From NCBI RefSeq assembly GCF_024679245.1, contig NC_090174.1:45219688-45283687 (forward strand): a DNA stretch of 64,000 nucleotides. The letters are read 5' to 3'. Shown one piece after another: positions 45,600 through 59,026 of this stretch. This stretch comes from Pseudorasbora parva (Eukaryota > Chordata > Actinopteri > Cypriniformes > Gobionidae). The notes below the pieces were generated by a model. It was not told the DNA's origin and made no database searches. It was given only the letters and a program-made list of their open reading frames with translations. Position 1 is the first letter of the stretch. Each line of letters opens with the position of its first letter. The position numbers and the translations under genes were made by a program.

Positions 45600-47188
45600 C
45601 CGGTCTCTGGGTGCTCAGAGATGGGTATGTCAGTTCTTTCTTTAACCACAATAGGGTGCTGCCACCTAGGGGGGCGGCAGCAGAATGAAAGATTCTCCCC
45701 CGGCCCTCCACCGAGGGAAGGAGTGGACCTGCTGCCGTCTCCTGGAAAGAACTGCCCATCTCTGAGCTGTCCGCGTCCAGAGCGCCGCTTAGCCTGGCGT
45801 TTAGCGGGGTGCGGGGCTGGCGCGGACTGGGGCAGCTTCTTGCGGCACGCTTCGCGGCGCGGCCCGGATGAAGGCTGCTGCTGTGGCCGCGCGGGAGCAG
45901 GGGGGACCGCAGGAGGCCGCCCTCGGCGGCAAGGCAGCTGAGGCGACTGTGCCGGCGGCGCTTTGGGTGCAGCAGCGAGCCGCCGGGGCAGTAAATGCTT
46001 TATAGCCTCAGTCTGCTTCTGGGTGGCCGAGAACTGTTGGGCGAAGCTCTCGACCGCACCACCGAATAGCCCAGCCTGGGATATGGGGGCGTCGAGGAAA
46101 CGAGTCCGCTCGGCGTCCCGCATATCGGCCAGGTTGAGCCATAGATGTCTCTCCTGGACCACACATGTGGACATCACCCGGCCCAGGGAGCGTGCGGTAA
46201 CCTTCGTCGCCCGGAGGGCGAGGTCGGTTGTGGCACGCAGCTCATCTCTGAGCCCTGGGTCGGCACCACCCTCGTGCATGTCGCACAGCAACTTGGCCTG
46301 GTAGGCCTGAAGGGTTGCCATGGCATGCAAAGAAGCGGCAGCCTGCCCCGCAGCTCTGTAGGTCTTCGACACCATGGAAGATGTGAATCTAAAGGCCTTG
46401 GAGGGGTGCTTAGGATCGCCACGCCAGGAGGAGGCGCTCTGGGGACACAGTTGCATCGCCACAGAACGCTCCACCGGGGGGACCCCAGTGTACCCTCTAG
46501 CCGCCCCATTGAGGGCGGAGAAGGCGGAAGAGGCTGCCAAACGCTCACGAGAAGACACGGGGGCGCAACCTCCCCATGCACTTCCGGGAAGAAAGGATTT
46601 GGGGGCGCACCGAAAAACCAATCATCAAGCCGCGAATGCTCTGGCCGGGGCAGAGGGTTCCACTCCAGACCAAGCGCCGCGGCCGCCCAGGCAAGCATGG
46701 CTGTCAGCTCCGGGTCCGACTCGGACAATGCTGGCGCGCCCGGAGGCGGCAGCACAGCCGAATCATCATCCTCTGAGGACTCTAGCCCACCTTGTGATGC
46801 GGTCACCGACATCTCGTCCTCCTCTCGCGGGTACCGGTGCAACAGAGGGGGGTGTGGGCCGAGGCATGAGCGTCGGAGCTGTGTTTCACACCATCACCCT
46901 CAGGTCACCCTGGCCACCAGCCGAAGAGACGCCCCGCGGACCGGATGATACCGAGGCCGCAGACACGTCAGATCGGAGGGTGACGGAGGGGACTCTCACT
47001 CCGGCGGCCGCACGGAGATCATTGAGTCTCGACCGCAACACGGAGATGGCCATATTCCCGCAGTGGGAACATGACTCATCCACAAGTGCTGCCTGAGCAT
47101 GCTGGAAGCCCAAGCATGCCAGACAGTGCGAGTGCCCATCAGAAGAGTGTAGAGACCGGCCACACCCAGAAGCACACGGGCGAGACAT
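45600..47188 (-). pseudogene. DIRS gag-like gene with two frameshifts
   Basis: The start at 47188 gives MSRPCASGCGRSLHSSDGHS and then CLACLGFQHAQAAL and CSHCGNM, a cysteine/histidine-rich head typical of fish DIRS gag. The frame changes near 46850-46890 to one with AALGLEWNPLPRPEHSRLDD and FFPEVHGEV, then returns to the first frame near 46560-46620 (SALNGAARGYTGVPPVERSV, YRAAGQAAASLHAMATLQAY, DAPISQAGLFGGAVESF). The C-terminal part is Pro/Arg-rich and GC-rich. It would package element RNA; as it stands it cannot be read in one frame. Confidence 0.75.
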
Positions 47189-47282
47189 CCTGAAAAGGAC
47201 GTGCCACGTGTGAGCTCTTATGTGAGAGGATTAACCTCGCAGTCGATGCCGAAGCGCCCAGAGGACCACACACCAACTGGAA

Positions 47283-47413
47283 ACCAAGCAGTATATATAT
47301 ATATAATATTTATAAATATAATAAAACTAAAGACTTTTCAGAGATATGAAGGATGCAATACTACTCTATAGGTACTCAAGATTGACATGAGATTAACAGT
47401 GTTTCACCCTGCC
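47283..47413 (-). mobile_element. Kolobok-like terminal fragment (minus strand)
   Basis: AATACTACTCTATAGGTACT and TGACATGAGATT followed by GTGTTTCACCC are the reverse complement of the left ends of the Kolobok-like copies at 1932 and 55890. TTTAATCTTAA lies just outside. The fragment abuts the truncated right end of the DIRS element. Confidence 0.75.
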
Positions 47414-48614
47414 TTTAATCTTAATGTTTACAACTATCCTGCACCCCATGTACTTACCAAGGAGTGTGAATAGTTACGTTTCCCCACTGACATGGAGAGG
47501 AAAAAAAATGCTCAAGTCTGCATGAGCAATCTAAATATAACTAAAGATTGTGCTAAATTGTACCCTAACTATACTTGGGTGTATCTGCACTTTTTCACAA
47601 AGACCAAAAAGTGTAAAGTTAATTTAAGTTTTTAAAAGTTTATTAAAAGTAAGGTGCAAGGAAAAGCTTGCAAAACCCAAGGAGCAGAGATGGAAGTGAG
47701 GGATTCATTGGCTAAAAAATAAAGCAAAATACAAAATAAGCAATGTAAAGTTGAATCTGACTGATAACATTTATTTATTTCAAGGTTTCTACAGATATCG
47801 CAATATATTGTTACCATGCACTCTTTTGGCCGCGATAACTGAGTTGTGAAAAATCTGATTTTGTGACAGCACTCCTACAAATTTGTTTACAGAACAGCAA
47901 TACATTAAAACATATGAAAACAATTTACAATTTAGAGCAATATACAATGATCTAAACATTGTGACTGGTGGCCACAGGGACCTATATGCATTTGCTTATG
48001 TCATGCAGGGCGCTACACTGCCACTGTACAATGCGACAAAAAAAGCTGAGCCCTTCCAAACTTTAAAATAAATGCTTCTTTCAACAAGAGGTGAAATTAA
48101 ATGTCAATAAGCATCAAACTGCCAGTAGCGCAGGCCCACGGGTACCCACCCCTCAACTCTGCCACAGGAGCCAAGCACTTATCTTCTGTTTATCATATTT
48201 GATGTGCGCAAAATAGAAGAAGAAAATCTTCAAGAATGTAATGACTGGGTACTTTTTAAGTTAAAATAAAATTGTAAGGAGCAAAAAGTTTCCCCCCATG
48301 TAATTAAGTAAAAGTATAAATATTCAATTTAAATTGTACTTGAGTAAAGTAAAAATCTCCTAAAATTAATACAGTAAAAGTCAAAATAATTATTTATTTT
48401 AATTATCCATATCTGGGAACTTACCTCAGTGACCATAATGTCATGGTATCAAATTTTATGTATCTGCTTTTATTGGGAAAATAAATGGTTATCCCATGCC
48501 CAGAGTGAATTTCTGAACCATAGTTTGTCTCTTTTTTTCAGTTATTGTGTTGGTGGAATTTAATTGCTTTGTTTATTATTATTATTTTTATCACTCTCCC
48601 TATCTGTTTTTCAG
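47414..48614. other. 3' part of the GT6 last intron
   Basis: AT-rich. It contains a repeat-like block at 47660-48120 and AAGTAA/AGTAAAA words at 48300-48390 resembling hAT subterminal DNA. The polypyrimidine tract CCCTATCTGTTTTTCAG ends at 48614. Confidence 0.45.
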
Positions 48615-49305
48615 GTATACACAGTTTCTTAAAGAGTTCCTGGAGTCTGCGGAGCAGTATTACTTTGTTGGATTTCGTGTGCATTATTATGTGTTCACTG
48701 ATCAACCAGAACAGGTTCCTGCAGTGAAACTGGGTGAAAAACATAATCTGACGGTGTTGAAAGTCTCTAGTTCTAACAGATGGCAGGATATAAGTTTGAG
48801 CAGGATGGCAAGACTGGAGAAACTGATTGAGAGTCAATTGGTCAATGAAGCTGACTATGTTTTCAGCCTAGATGTGGATTCAAAGTTCTATGGTCGCTGG
48901 GGGGTCGAGTCTTTGGGTAGTCTGGTAGGTGTGATACATCCATGGTTTTATGGTTCCCCTCGTGAACAATTCACATATGAACGCCGGCCAGAGTCTCAAG
49001 CATTCATTCCTCATGCTGAGGGTGATTATTATTATGGTGGGGCTGTGATCGGTGGTTTATTAAAAGACGTACATCAGCTTGCTAAAACCTGCCGGGAGCA
49101 GCTGGACATTGATAAATCTAAATCCATTGAGGCAGTATGGCAGGAGGAGTCTCATTTGAACAAGTACTTTCTTTATAACAAACCCAGTAAAGTGCTTTCA
49201 CCCGAATATCTGTGGGATGACAAAAAATCGAAACCAGGAGAAGTCAAAATCATTCGCTTCTCTCAAATTCTTAAAAACTATGCTGCAGTTCGTCCCAACC
49301 CTTAG
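48615..49305 (+). CDS. GT6 last exon: catalytic domain of an ABO/Forssman-type alpha-1,3-glycosyltransferase
   Basis: The exon is 691 nt, exactly the coding length of the last ABO exon in man, and encodes 229 residues plus TAG. Landmarks: RVHYYVFTDQP, SNRWQDISLSRM, the metal-binding DVD in FSLDVDSKF, HPWFYGSPRE, FTYERRPESQAFIP, the donor-specificity segment YYYGGAVIGG, the catalytic Glu in QEESHLNKYF and KVLSPEYLWDD. Enzymes of this family use UDP-GalNAc or UDP-Gal in the Golgi lumen to cap glycans with alpha-1,3 linkage. Positions matching human ABO 266 and 268 are Gly and Ala, as in Forssman synthase (GBGT1) rather than A or B transferase, so a GBGT1-like GalNAc-transferase is my preferred call. 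Substrate is inference. Confidence 0.96.
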
Positions 49306-49438
49306 CAGATGTCACCAGAAACTTGAATATCTTTGGCACTTTATTTGAAATAAGTATAAAAAAATTACTTGACATGTACATACAAATGTTTCCCCAATAG
49401 ACCATGTAGCGAAATATAAATAATATTTAAAAAATAAA
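49306..49438 (+). terminator. GT6 3' UTR and polyadenylation signal
   Basis: AATAAA at 49433-49438 lies 128 bp after the stop codon, in AT-rich DNA. It is the first canonical signal downstream, so it probably ends the GT6 transcript. Confidence 0.6.
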
Positions 49439-52280
<2,842 letters not shown>

Positions 52281-52660
52281 TAGATTTGGGGTGAATTATC
52301 AATCAATCAATCAACTTTATTTATATATCACTTTTACAAAGACGATTGTTTCAAAGCAGCTTCACATTGTTAAACAGGACAATATTGCAACAAAATTTGT
52401 TTTGGCTGTACAGTCGTTCTGGAGAAAACAGTGATGTTATCAGCTTATTTTAATTTATCATATAGTGACGATGTTGGCAGATCAGTATTCTAGTTTATAG
52501 AATTAAATAAGACCTAATTAATAAAATAAAGTAGGCTATATTTATTTGAATAATTAGATCATAATTTTAGTGGCCCCAACTGAGCAAGCCAAGCAAAAGG
52601 TGACAGTGGCAAGGAACCAAATCTCCATCAGGGCATGATGGAGAAAAATAAACCTAGGGT
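52281..52660 (-). repeat. LINE 3'-tail-like repeat (antisense)
   Basis: ATCAATCAATCAACTTTATTTATAT near the left edge, and GACAGTGGCAAGGAACCAAA with AAAATAAACCTAGGG at the right, are ordered landmarks of a widespread fish LINE 3' tail in reverse orientation. There are no coding remnants. Confidence 0.45.
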
Positions 52661-53121
52661 GCTTCCCAATTCTTATTTGTGCATCCTCGTTTCCTTTCCT
52701 AGCTTCCTTTCCTCGCTCCTTAGCTCCACCCCTTCAGGATGCGAGGGAAGGACGCTAGGAAAAGACGCGAGGACGGAGAAACTGAATCAAGTGAAATTAT
52801 ATATCCTCGCTCCCTTTAACGTCACTTCAAAGCGGCGTCAATTAATAATGACACGCTAGATTTAGTCGGGATTCTTGAACATTATGATAACTATTTATAT
52901 TGTAAGCTTCAGCCTCCACAAAATACCACATTTGTCCATATTTTAATCAATATTACCAGTTATTATTAACAAGGAATTGCAGTTTTTAACTGCTTTTTCG
53001 TTGTATAATAGCCTATTAGTTTCTTTCATTTTCTTGTGCTTTGATATAATTCTGCAACTGTCAGGTGTTGTTATTTGACAAACATTTATGTCTTGTACAT
53101 GTAAACATAATAATAATGATT
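52661..53121. repeat. Repeat-like block then AT-rich DNA
   Basis: At 52661-52800 CCTCG and TTCCT words face GCGAGG and AGGAAAG words, suggesting inverted MITE arms. AT-rich DNA follows. Confidence 0.4.
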
Positions 53122-53395
53122 AATAAACTGTGGCACGATGTGAAGGGGGAGGAGAATTAATGCTTCTGCAAAGGATACTCCAGTGGGTGCGTCTCAATCA
53201 GCTCCCGTTCAGTAGCTAGTTAGGGCACTGATCAGGGAGTCAGCCCATTGACTTATGTCCTGATCAGTGCCCAACTACTGAACAAAGGGAGCTGAATGAG
53301 ACGCACCCAGTGTATCCTTTGCGGAAGTGTTTTATCGACAAAACGTGACGCACGCATTAATTCTCCTCCCCGTTCATATTGTGCCACAGTTTATT
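53122..53395. repeat. Nested palindrome, 274 bp
   Basis: The outer arms begin AATAAACTGTGGCAC (53122) and end GTGCCACAGTTTATT (53395), with GGGGAGGAGAATTAATGC-type matches inside. The left arm lacks about 30 bases present in the right. The centre is an inner palindromic element (53186-53307). Confidence 0.8.
53186..53307. mobile_element. Palindromic MITE flanked by CAGTG
   Basis: The ends GGTGCGTCTCA and TGAGACGCACC are inverted, and arms of about 55 bp pair almost fully around GGGAGCTGA and CACTGATCAGG words. CAGTG stands on both sides (53181-53185, 53308-53312), consistent with a 5-bp target duplication. Confidence 0.75.
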
Positions 53396-53477
53396 CATCA
53401 TTAGCTGACATGGGCTTAAAACACCACTGAAGCATTTATCATTATTAGCATTTTACTGTTTTAACTTTATGTAGGAC

Positions 53478-55011
53478 CAGGGGCGTAGCCATCTTTTCAG
53501 AAGTGAGGGGGACAGAAATGTCGTAATACCCCCCCCCCCCCTTTTTTTTTTTTGGACCAATATAATTTATCACATCTCTTGCTTTTAATTGGGCAAGATA
53601 TCAAATACACTGCTGAACAATAACCACTAATTAATATCTATAATATTATTCTCCTATTTTTTATGCCAATTTTATGATCTGTTTATATACTACAAACAAT
53701 TGTGCATTAAGATTCCATAGATTTTATGCAATGTAAAAAAAATATAGATATATTCTGATGTAAACCATGCTGTTCTCCATGTGAATATATAGTAAAGTGT
53801 AATTTATTCCTGTGATCAAAGCTGAATTTATAATCATTACTCCAGTCTTCAGTGTCACATGACCCTTCACTAATCATTCTCAGATGAGGATCTGATGATC
53901 AACACACATTTATGATTATTATCAGTTTTGCTGCTCAAGGTGCTGCTTAATTTTTATGGAAACCATCTAAACATTTGTGGTAAAATTAAAAAAGAGAGAA
54001 ATTAATACTTTTATTGATCAGGCATGCATTAAATTGATCACAAGTGATATTTTTAATATTAAAAAAGATAATGTATTTAATAAATGCAAATAAATGCTGT
54101 CCATTGAACTTTCTATTCATTAAAGAATCCTGAAAAATAACATGTAGGCTATTGTGGTTTCCACAACATTTTTAAGCAGCACAACTGTTTTCAACACAGA
54201 TAATAATTATAAATGTTTCTTGATTATAAATTATTTTTTATATCTTATATCTTGATTATATCTTGATTATTATATCTTGATTATAACGATTAGTGAAGGA
54301 TCTTGTGACACTGAAGACTGGAGTAATGATGATAAATTCAGCTTTGATCACAGGAATAAATTACTATATATATTCACATAGAAAAAAAGCTGTTTTAATT
54401 TGTAATAATATTTCAAAATAGTACTGTTTTAACTATTTTTGATTACATAAATGCAGCCTTGGTGAGCAGAAGATACTAAACATTAAAAGCTGCATTATTC
54501 ATATAGCCTACTTTATTGTCAATAAATAGCCTTGAGATGACTTGAAAAACACACATAAAGCATGTATTGTCGCAAACGTCTGATTGTCGTCGTCACGTTT
54601 CATCTCTCATAACGATTGTTTTCCTTCAGCTGCAGCTCCAGCGTGACAGGGGTATTACCTCTACGAATCCGCTTTTGGACTTTCTGTGAGAGCGCCCTCC
54701 TCATATTTAGATTCGAATAAAATTACAGGTCCTGCATAGATAATTTTTTGTCTCTGAATTTAAATCTTGATGTATTCACTTTGGTTTCTATGTAAATACA
54801 TTTGCCCGTGACCTCAAGAAGCGCGCTCTCAACCGAGATTAGAGAAAGCTGTTTTTTAGCGTCCCTGTTAACTTGCCCGCCCTCGCGCAGGTTCGAATCC
54901 CGCTCGGAGCGGGTCGACTAGGATCGGTGAGACCCAGTAAAAGTGCGGGGGACGAAAATACATTTTATTAAAAGTGAGGGGGACACGTCCCCCGCGTAAT
55001 CTACGCCCATG
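53478..55011. mobile_element. hAT-like element with 8-bp target duplication
   Basis: The termini CAGGGGCGTAG and, as reverse complement, CATGGGCGTAG match at 10 of 11 positions. TGTAGGAC stands on both sides (53470-53477, 55012-55019). AGTGAGGGGGACA recurs near both ends. Inside, 53807-53878 and 54287-54361 form an inverted pair of the GTGTCACATGACCCTTCA-type dispersed repeat. No transposase frame. A tRNA B-box-like GGTTCGAATCC sits near 54890. Confidence 0.85.
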
Positions 55012-55019
55012 TGTAGGAC

Positions 55020-55544
55020 CATCAATCAACTGCTAAGGAATGTCAGGATTGTCAAATGTGAACATCGGCATTAGTATCCGCGAACGTTGTAATGGTTGTG
55101 AACATAACTTGTAGCCTACAACAGAAGATGAATAATGAGTTCCCATTTCTTCATGAAAAGGTTTTTTTATTTATTTTTTTATTTAGTGTAATTAGTCTGA
55201 AATTAACATTTCCGAACCACATCCTCTAGCCTGTTAACATGGGCACAGAAATAAATACCCAGTTTGTGTAAACCTGGAGTTAAGATGACAAACAAAACCA
55301 TGCTTTACCTTGGTAGTGTTGCTGTGGAAGGCGTAATTCCAGCTTTCTCTTTTGAAATTTAAACATGGTTTTATTGTAAAAGTGTAGTAAGCATGCTTTT
55401 TGTTTTTTTGATGACTACCATTTGTATAACCACAGTTTTATTACAAATACTATGGTTAAACTATTATTTAGTGTAACAAAATCATGATTCATTTGTAGTT
55501 ACCATGGTTTAACTACAATAACTGTAGATAACTGTAGTCTTGGT
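55020..55544. repeat. Intergenic DNA with CCATGGTTT-type repeat words
   Basis: The right part (55400-55540) has repeated ACCATGGTTTAACTAC and ACTGTAG words, the same repeat type as 62520-62870. No gene. Confidence 0.45.
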
Positions 55545-55850
55545 TACATATGTAACCATGGTTCCCTGAAGAAAAGGAAACAAAGAGGTTATGTCAGTTA
55601 CTAACGGAATAGGGGTTGCACTCAGAAGCCAATCACCTTCGAGATCTATAACAAAATGCCTGCCAGCAGGGAGGATTTAGGAATACACATATGACCCACA
55701 TGTGGTCTGCATATGGAACACTCTGGAATATCCAACTGCAGGTGGAATCTTTTAACACCAGGTATGGGAATGGCCTAGGCTTCCAGCTGAGCAGCCGGTG
55801 TAGCGCATTCATGTATTTTGGGGGCGTGGCTTTGGAAAGAGCCCAGAAGG
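55545..55850. mobile_element. Diverged DIRS 3'-end remnant
   Basis: GGTTACATATGTAACCATGG, GTCAGTTACTAACGGAATAG, AGCAGGGAGGATTTAGGAATA and CATATGACCC follow the order of the DIRS text at 35000-35560 and 42239 onward, but without an L1 and with internal deletions. It is much older than the 34987-47285 copy. Confidence 0.7.
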
Positions 55851-56234
55851 GAGAAGGTGGAGTGAATGGAAATAATGAGCTGTCTTTAAAGGGGGGGTGA
55901 AACACTCAGTTTCAGTCAATCTCATGTCCATCTTGAGTACCTATAGAGTAGTATTGCATCCTTTATATCTCTGAAAAGTCTTTAGGTTTATTATATTTAT
56001 AAAAGAAATATGGGCTGTACCGAGTCTTTCCGGAAAAAAACGAGCGCCTGGAGGCGTATCGTGTGGGCGGAGCTAAAGAATGACGAGCGCGCAAAGCGAT
56101 GACGTCCTCAAGCGTGGAGAAGCCCATCGCTATCGATCTCAGCTAATAGATATATGATCCAGAATCAGATTCGGAGGCTGAAATAAATTGAACAGGAGAA
56201 ACAGCAGCAGCAGGACGTCCGTCTCTGTGGTATG

Positions 56235-57378
56235 CAGGGCTCTACATAACGCCCATTTTGGGCGCATTTACGCCTAAAAATTACTGCGTGCGACTGTGAA
56301 AAAATATTTAGGCGCACCGGTGCGAGTGACCCGACCGATTCTCATGAATGGATGTGTAATACAATCGAAATAAAAACTACAACACGGAGTGAATCAACAC
56401 TGAGAAACTGATAGGCTACGTTTCCTACTTCAATCAACTGCTTTTCATGCCTTCAGTCAGCAGAAGTGCAAAAACATGTGCGACGGACTACACTTCAAAC
56501 AACGATTGTTTACAAAGTGAAACGTGTGTGACGACGCAGCCATGTGCACTTTACCAGGCGCATCGCGCTGTTTATTTACAGCCAAATCAAAATGAACTGG
56601 AAATACCACATTTGGATTATCATAAACAAGATAAGAAATTAGCGGATGCTTGGGGCATAAATGCCATCAAACAATAATGTATTAATTATACATTTAAAAA
56701 GTCTTTGAGTTAATCTTTATCACTCATGCTGTTTAAAAAAAAATACTAAATGTATATAATGAGCAAGTATATCATGAAGATTTTTTCCAAACCGGGTTTT
56801 TGTCTTATTCTGAATCACTGTACACACAAAATAAATTATTCCCGCTGCGGATTAGCACAATATCTGCGTGACTCGTATTTTTTTAAGGTCTATGGACTCA
56901 CCACAAACAGAGAAAAGTAGATCCGGCTGCAATGTTCTTCCGCGAGGCGCATGCGGTTCTGTTTATGAAGCGCCTGAGCGCCAAAAGTTACGGCTTGCTA
57001 TAGCTCCGAGTATTGGCATGATTGCATGTGTGATACTGATCTCGTACAAAAATCGAATAGACAAGTTGATATAGAGTAACAACGTTTTAGCCACAACACA
57101 AAGCCTCACCAGAACTGATTCACATCTCCAAGCGATTCGATTCAAATGAATCTTGTGTTTTGAACTATTGACTGAATGACTTGCCGCCACCTACTGGCGA
57201 TTTCATTTTCATATTTATACTTTGCATGGACTTTTTATTTAAAATATTAAACTTTTAAAGTTTAATTTGTAAATATTTCTAAAGTCAAAAACTTATATGT
57301 AAAACATTCATACAACATTAACCCATGCATTAATGCATTAAATGCATAGGTGTTTGATTGTATGAAGTCCAGTTCTGC

Positions 57379-57470
<92 letters not shown>

Positions 57471-57755
57471 TGTGCTGTACTCTCAGAAGTTAATGATATT
57501 ATGTCAGAATTATGTTGAATTTAAGAAATTGACAGATTTAACACTTACATTTAATAAGATTAGAAAACATTGCTCTTATAATGGTAAAAATGACCCTGGA
57601 CATTAAAAGGACAAATATCGTCCTGTAATGGGAAAGATATAATTGGAATGTGTTTGATGGATTAGAATGTGCTCCTAAATTTTTGACTGTGCTCCTAATT
57701 TTTTTTAATTAGGAGCACAAGTGCTCCTCAAGAAAAAAGTTAGCGTAGAGCCCTG
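56235..57755. mobile_element. TIR element inserted in Kolobok copy B
   Basis: The termini CAGGGCTCTACATAAC and, as reverse complement, CAGGGCTCTACGCTAAC are inverted copies. GTATG stands on both sides (56230-56234, 57756-57760). CAGGG...CCCTG ends suggest a hAT-like element, though only 5 matching flank bases are seen instead of 8. It has no recognised transposase and contains a (GT)n run. Confidence 0.75.
57380..57467. repeat. (GT)n microsatellite
   Basis: About 44 GT units within the element at 56235-57755. Confidence 0.97.
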
Positions 57756-58462
57756 GTATGTACTGTATTTAGTGGCCAACATTTGTGTGTGTTTACTCGC
57801 AGTTTATGAGGACATGATTTATGGACTATTGTATGCGACTAAACCTTAGCAGTAGCAAGCAAAACGGTTTTGCACGTCAGACTAGTGTAACGTTATACAA
57901 ACAATGGAGTCCGTTAGCGCATTTGAATGACGAAGCACGCGATAGTGTCGTTTACTGATGTTTACTCACGCGACAACAGCATAGACATTTGAAGCAGTTT
58001 TACTCACCGGCTGCTTCCAAAGCAGGACCGAACCTTTATCGCTGGGACCGCTCCGTCAAAAACACACTTCTTTGGTATGATTTGGTGAAGTCCTGACAGC
58101 AGTGACTTGCTGTGCTGAAGCGTTGAAGTCGCCTGATGTCACAGATAGGAATAAAGTGGAGCGCGGCGGGAGTGTATGGGCGTGCATTTCCTCTCTCGCT
58201 CTAGTCACGCGCGTGCGCCCTACCGGGAGAAAAGCCCGTACGGCCCATACAAGGACCTTCCGCTCTAGTAACGTCAAGCCGAGCCATACTCGAAAAAAAT
58301 TCTCCGAAACTTGTGAGAAACCGGAAGGAGTATTTTTGACACAGAAATACTCTATCAAACGTCCAACATTAGTTTTTGAAACTTTGTCTATGTTTAGGAT
58401 GGGAATCCAAGTCTTTAACAGAGTAAAAAGCTCAGTATGCATTTCACCCCCCCCCCCCCCCC

Positions 58463-58737
58463 TCCCTAAAACAGTCATGAGAGGTCTACAGACACTCATT
58501 TTTTATACTTTCTTTTTCAGAGTACTTACATTTTAATTATGTATTGATATATAAAGAAAGTTTAAACAAATTTGGGGGAAAAAAGTTTTTTAACCAATTC
58601 CTACCTATCCTACCTTTAATGTCTTACAAGCATTTATTTGTTTGTAAATTTCATCACACATGTTAATAAAATCATGTTTTTTGAATTGCTATACATTTCT
58701 GACAGCAGATTCATTTTCTAATTAAACTTGCATGTCA

Positions 58738-58782
<45 letters not shown>

Positions 58783-58931
58783 CGCTCTCTTTCTCTCTCT
58801 AAGTTTTTCAAACAGATCCAAATGTAGTTTGACATGAACAGGGTATGATCCTTTTTTTGCATCATAGCTTATATTTTTGACCCCAGTTTTTTTTTTTAAA
58901 TAATGTAATACTGTACATATTTTCATAACAG
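58463..58931. repeat. AT-rich DNA and (CT)n microsatellite
   Basis: CT-rich tract at 58740-58800 with two CG interruptions, otherwise AT-rich. Confidence 0.8.
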
Positions 58932-59026
58932 AGACATATGCCGAAGCCAATCGAAAAGTTCAGCATGCCATGTTTTCATCATATTTGGAGAGTGAAGACG
59001 AGCCTGCTCGAAGTAAACGAGTTTAA
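58932..59026 (+). CDS. Candidate terminal exon of an unknown gene
   Basis: An acceptor-like ATTTTCATAACAG is followed by 95 nt that read TYAEANRKVQHAMFSSYLES and then EDEPARSKRV before TAA. The charged, low-hydrophobicity C-terminus looks protein-like, but no domain is recognised, the polypyrimidine tract is weak and no upstream partner exon was found. It is recorded as a hypothesis only. Confidence 0.25.

Larger units (their letters stand above)
34987..47285 (-). mobile_element. DIRS tyrosine-recombinase retrotransposon (minus strand), split by an L1
   Basis: The minus strand carries, in order, a cysteine-rich gag start, gag body, RT with a YLDD box, RNase H and a tyrosine recombinase. That is the DIRS order, with a recombinase instead of an integrase. 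Gag and pol are broken by frameshifts and a stop. The left (3') end has a perfect 50-bp inverted repeat and a 31-bp direct repeat. No matching terminal repeat is seen at the right edge, where the sequence runs into a Kolobok fragment near 47285, so the 5' end is probably truncated. An L1 occupies 35563-42223, leaving about 5.6 kb of DIRS. It lies antisense in the GT6 last intron. Confidence 0.9.
55890..58462 (+). mobile_element. Kolobok-like non-autonomous DNA transposon, copy B (interrupted)
   Basis: After TTAA (55886-55889) the copy begins AGGGGGGGTGAAACAC and ends with inverted TTTCACCCCCC-type sequence near 58445-58462. The right half missing from copy A is present here, including the segment near 58300-58440. 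A 1521-bp insertion splits it at 56235-57755. No transposase is encoded. Confidence 0.7.

Noticed and set aside
45460..46948. Several plus-strand frames of 70-267 codons over the DIRS
   Set aside because: They are antisense shadows of the GC-rich DIRS gag and pol.
54880..54910. tRNA-like B-box GGTTCGAATCC
   Set aside because: No matching A-box or acceptor stem was found, and it lies inside a hAT-like element.
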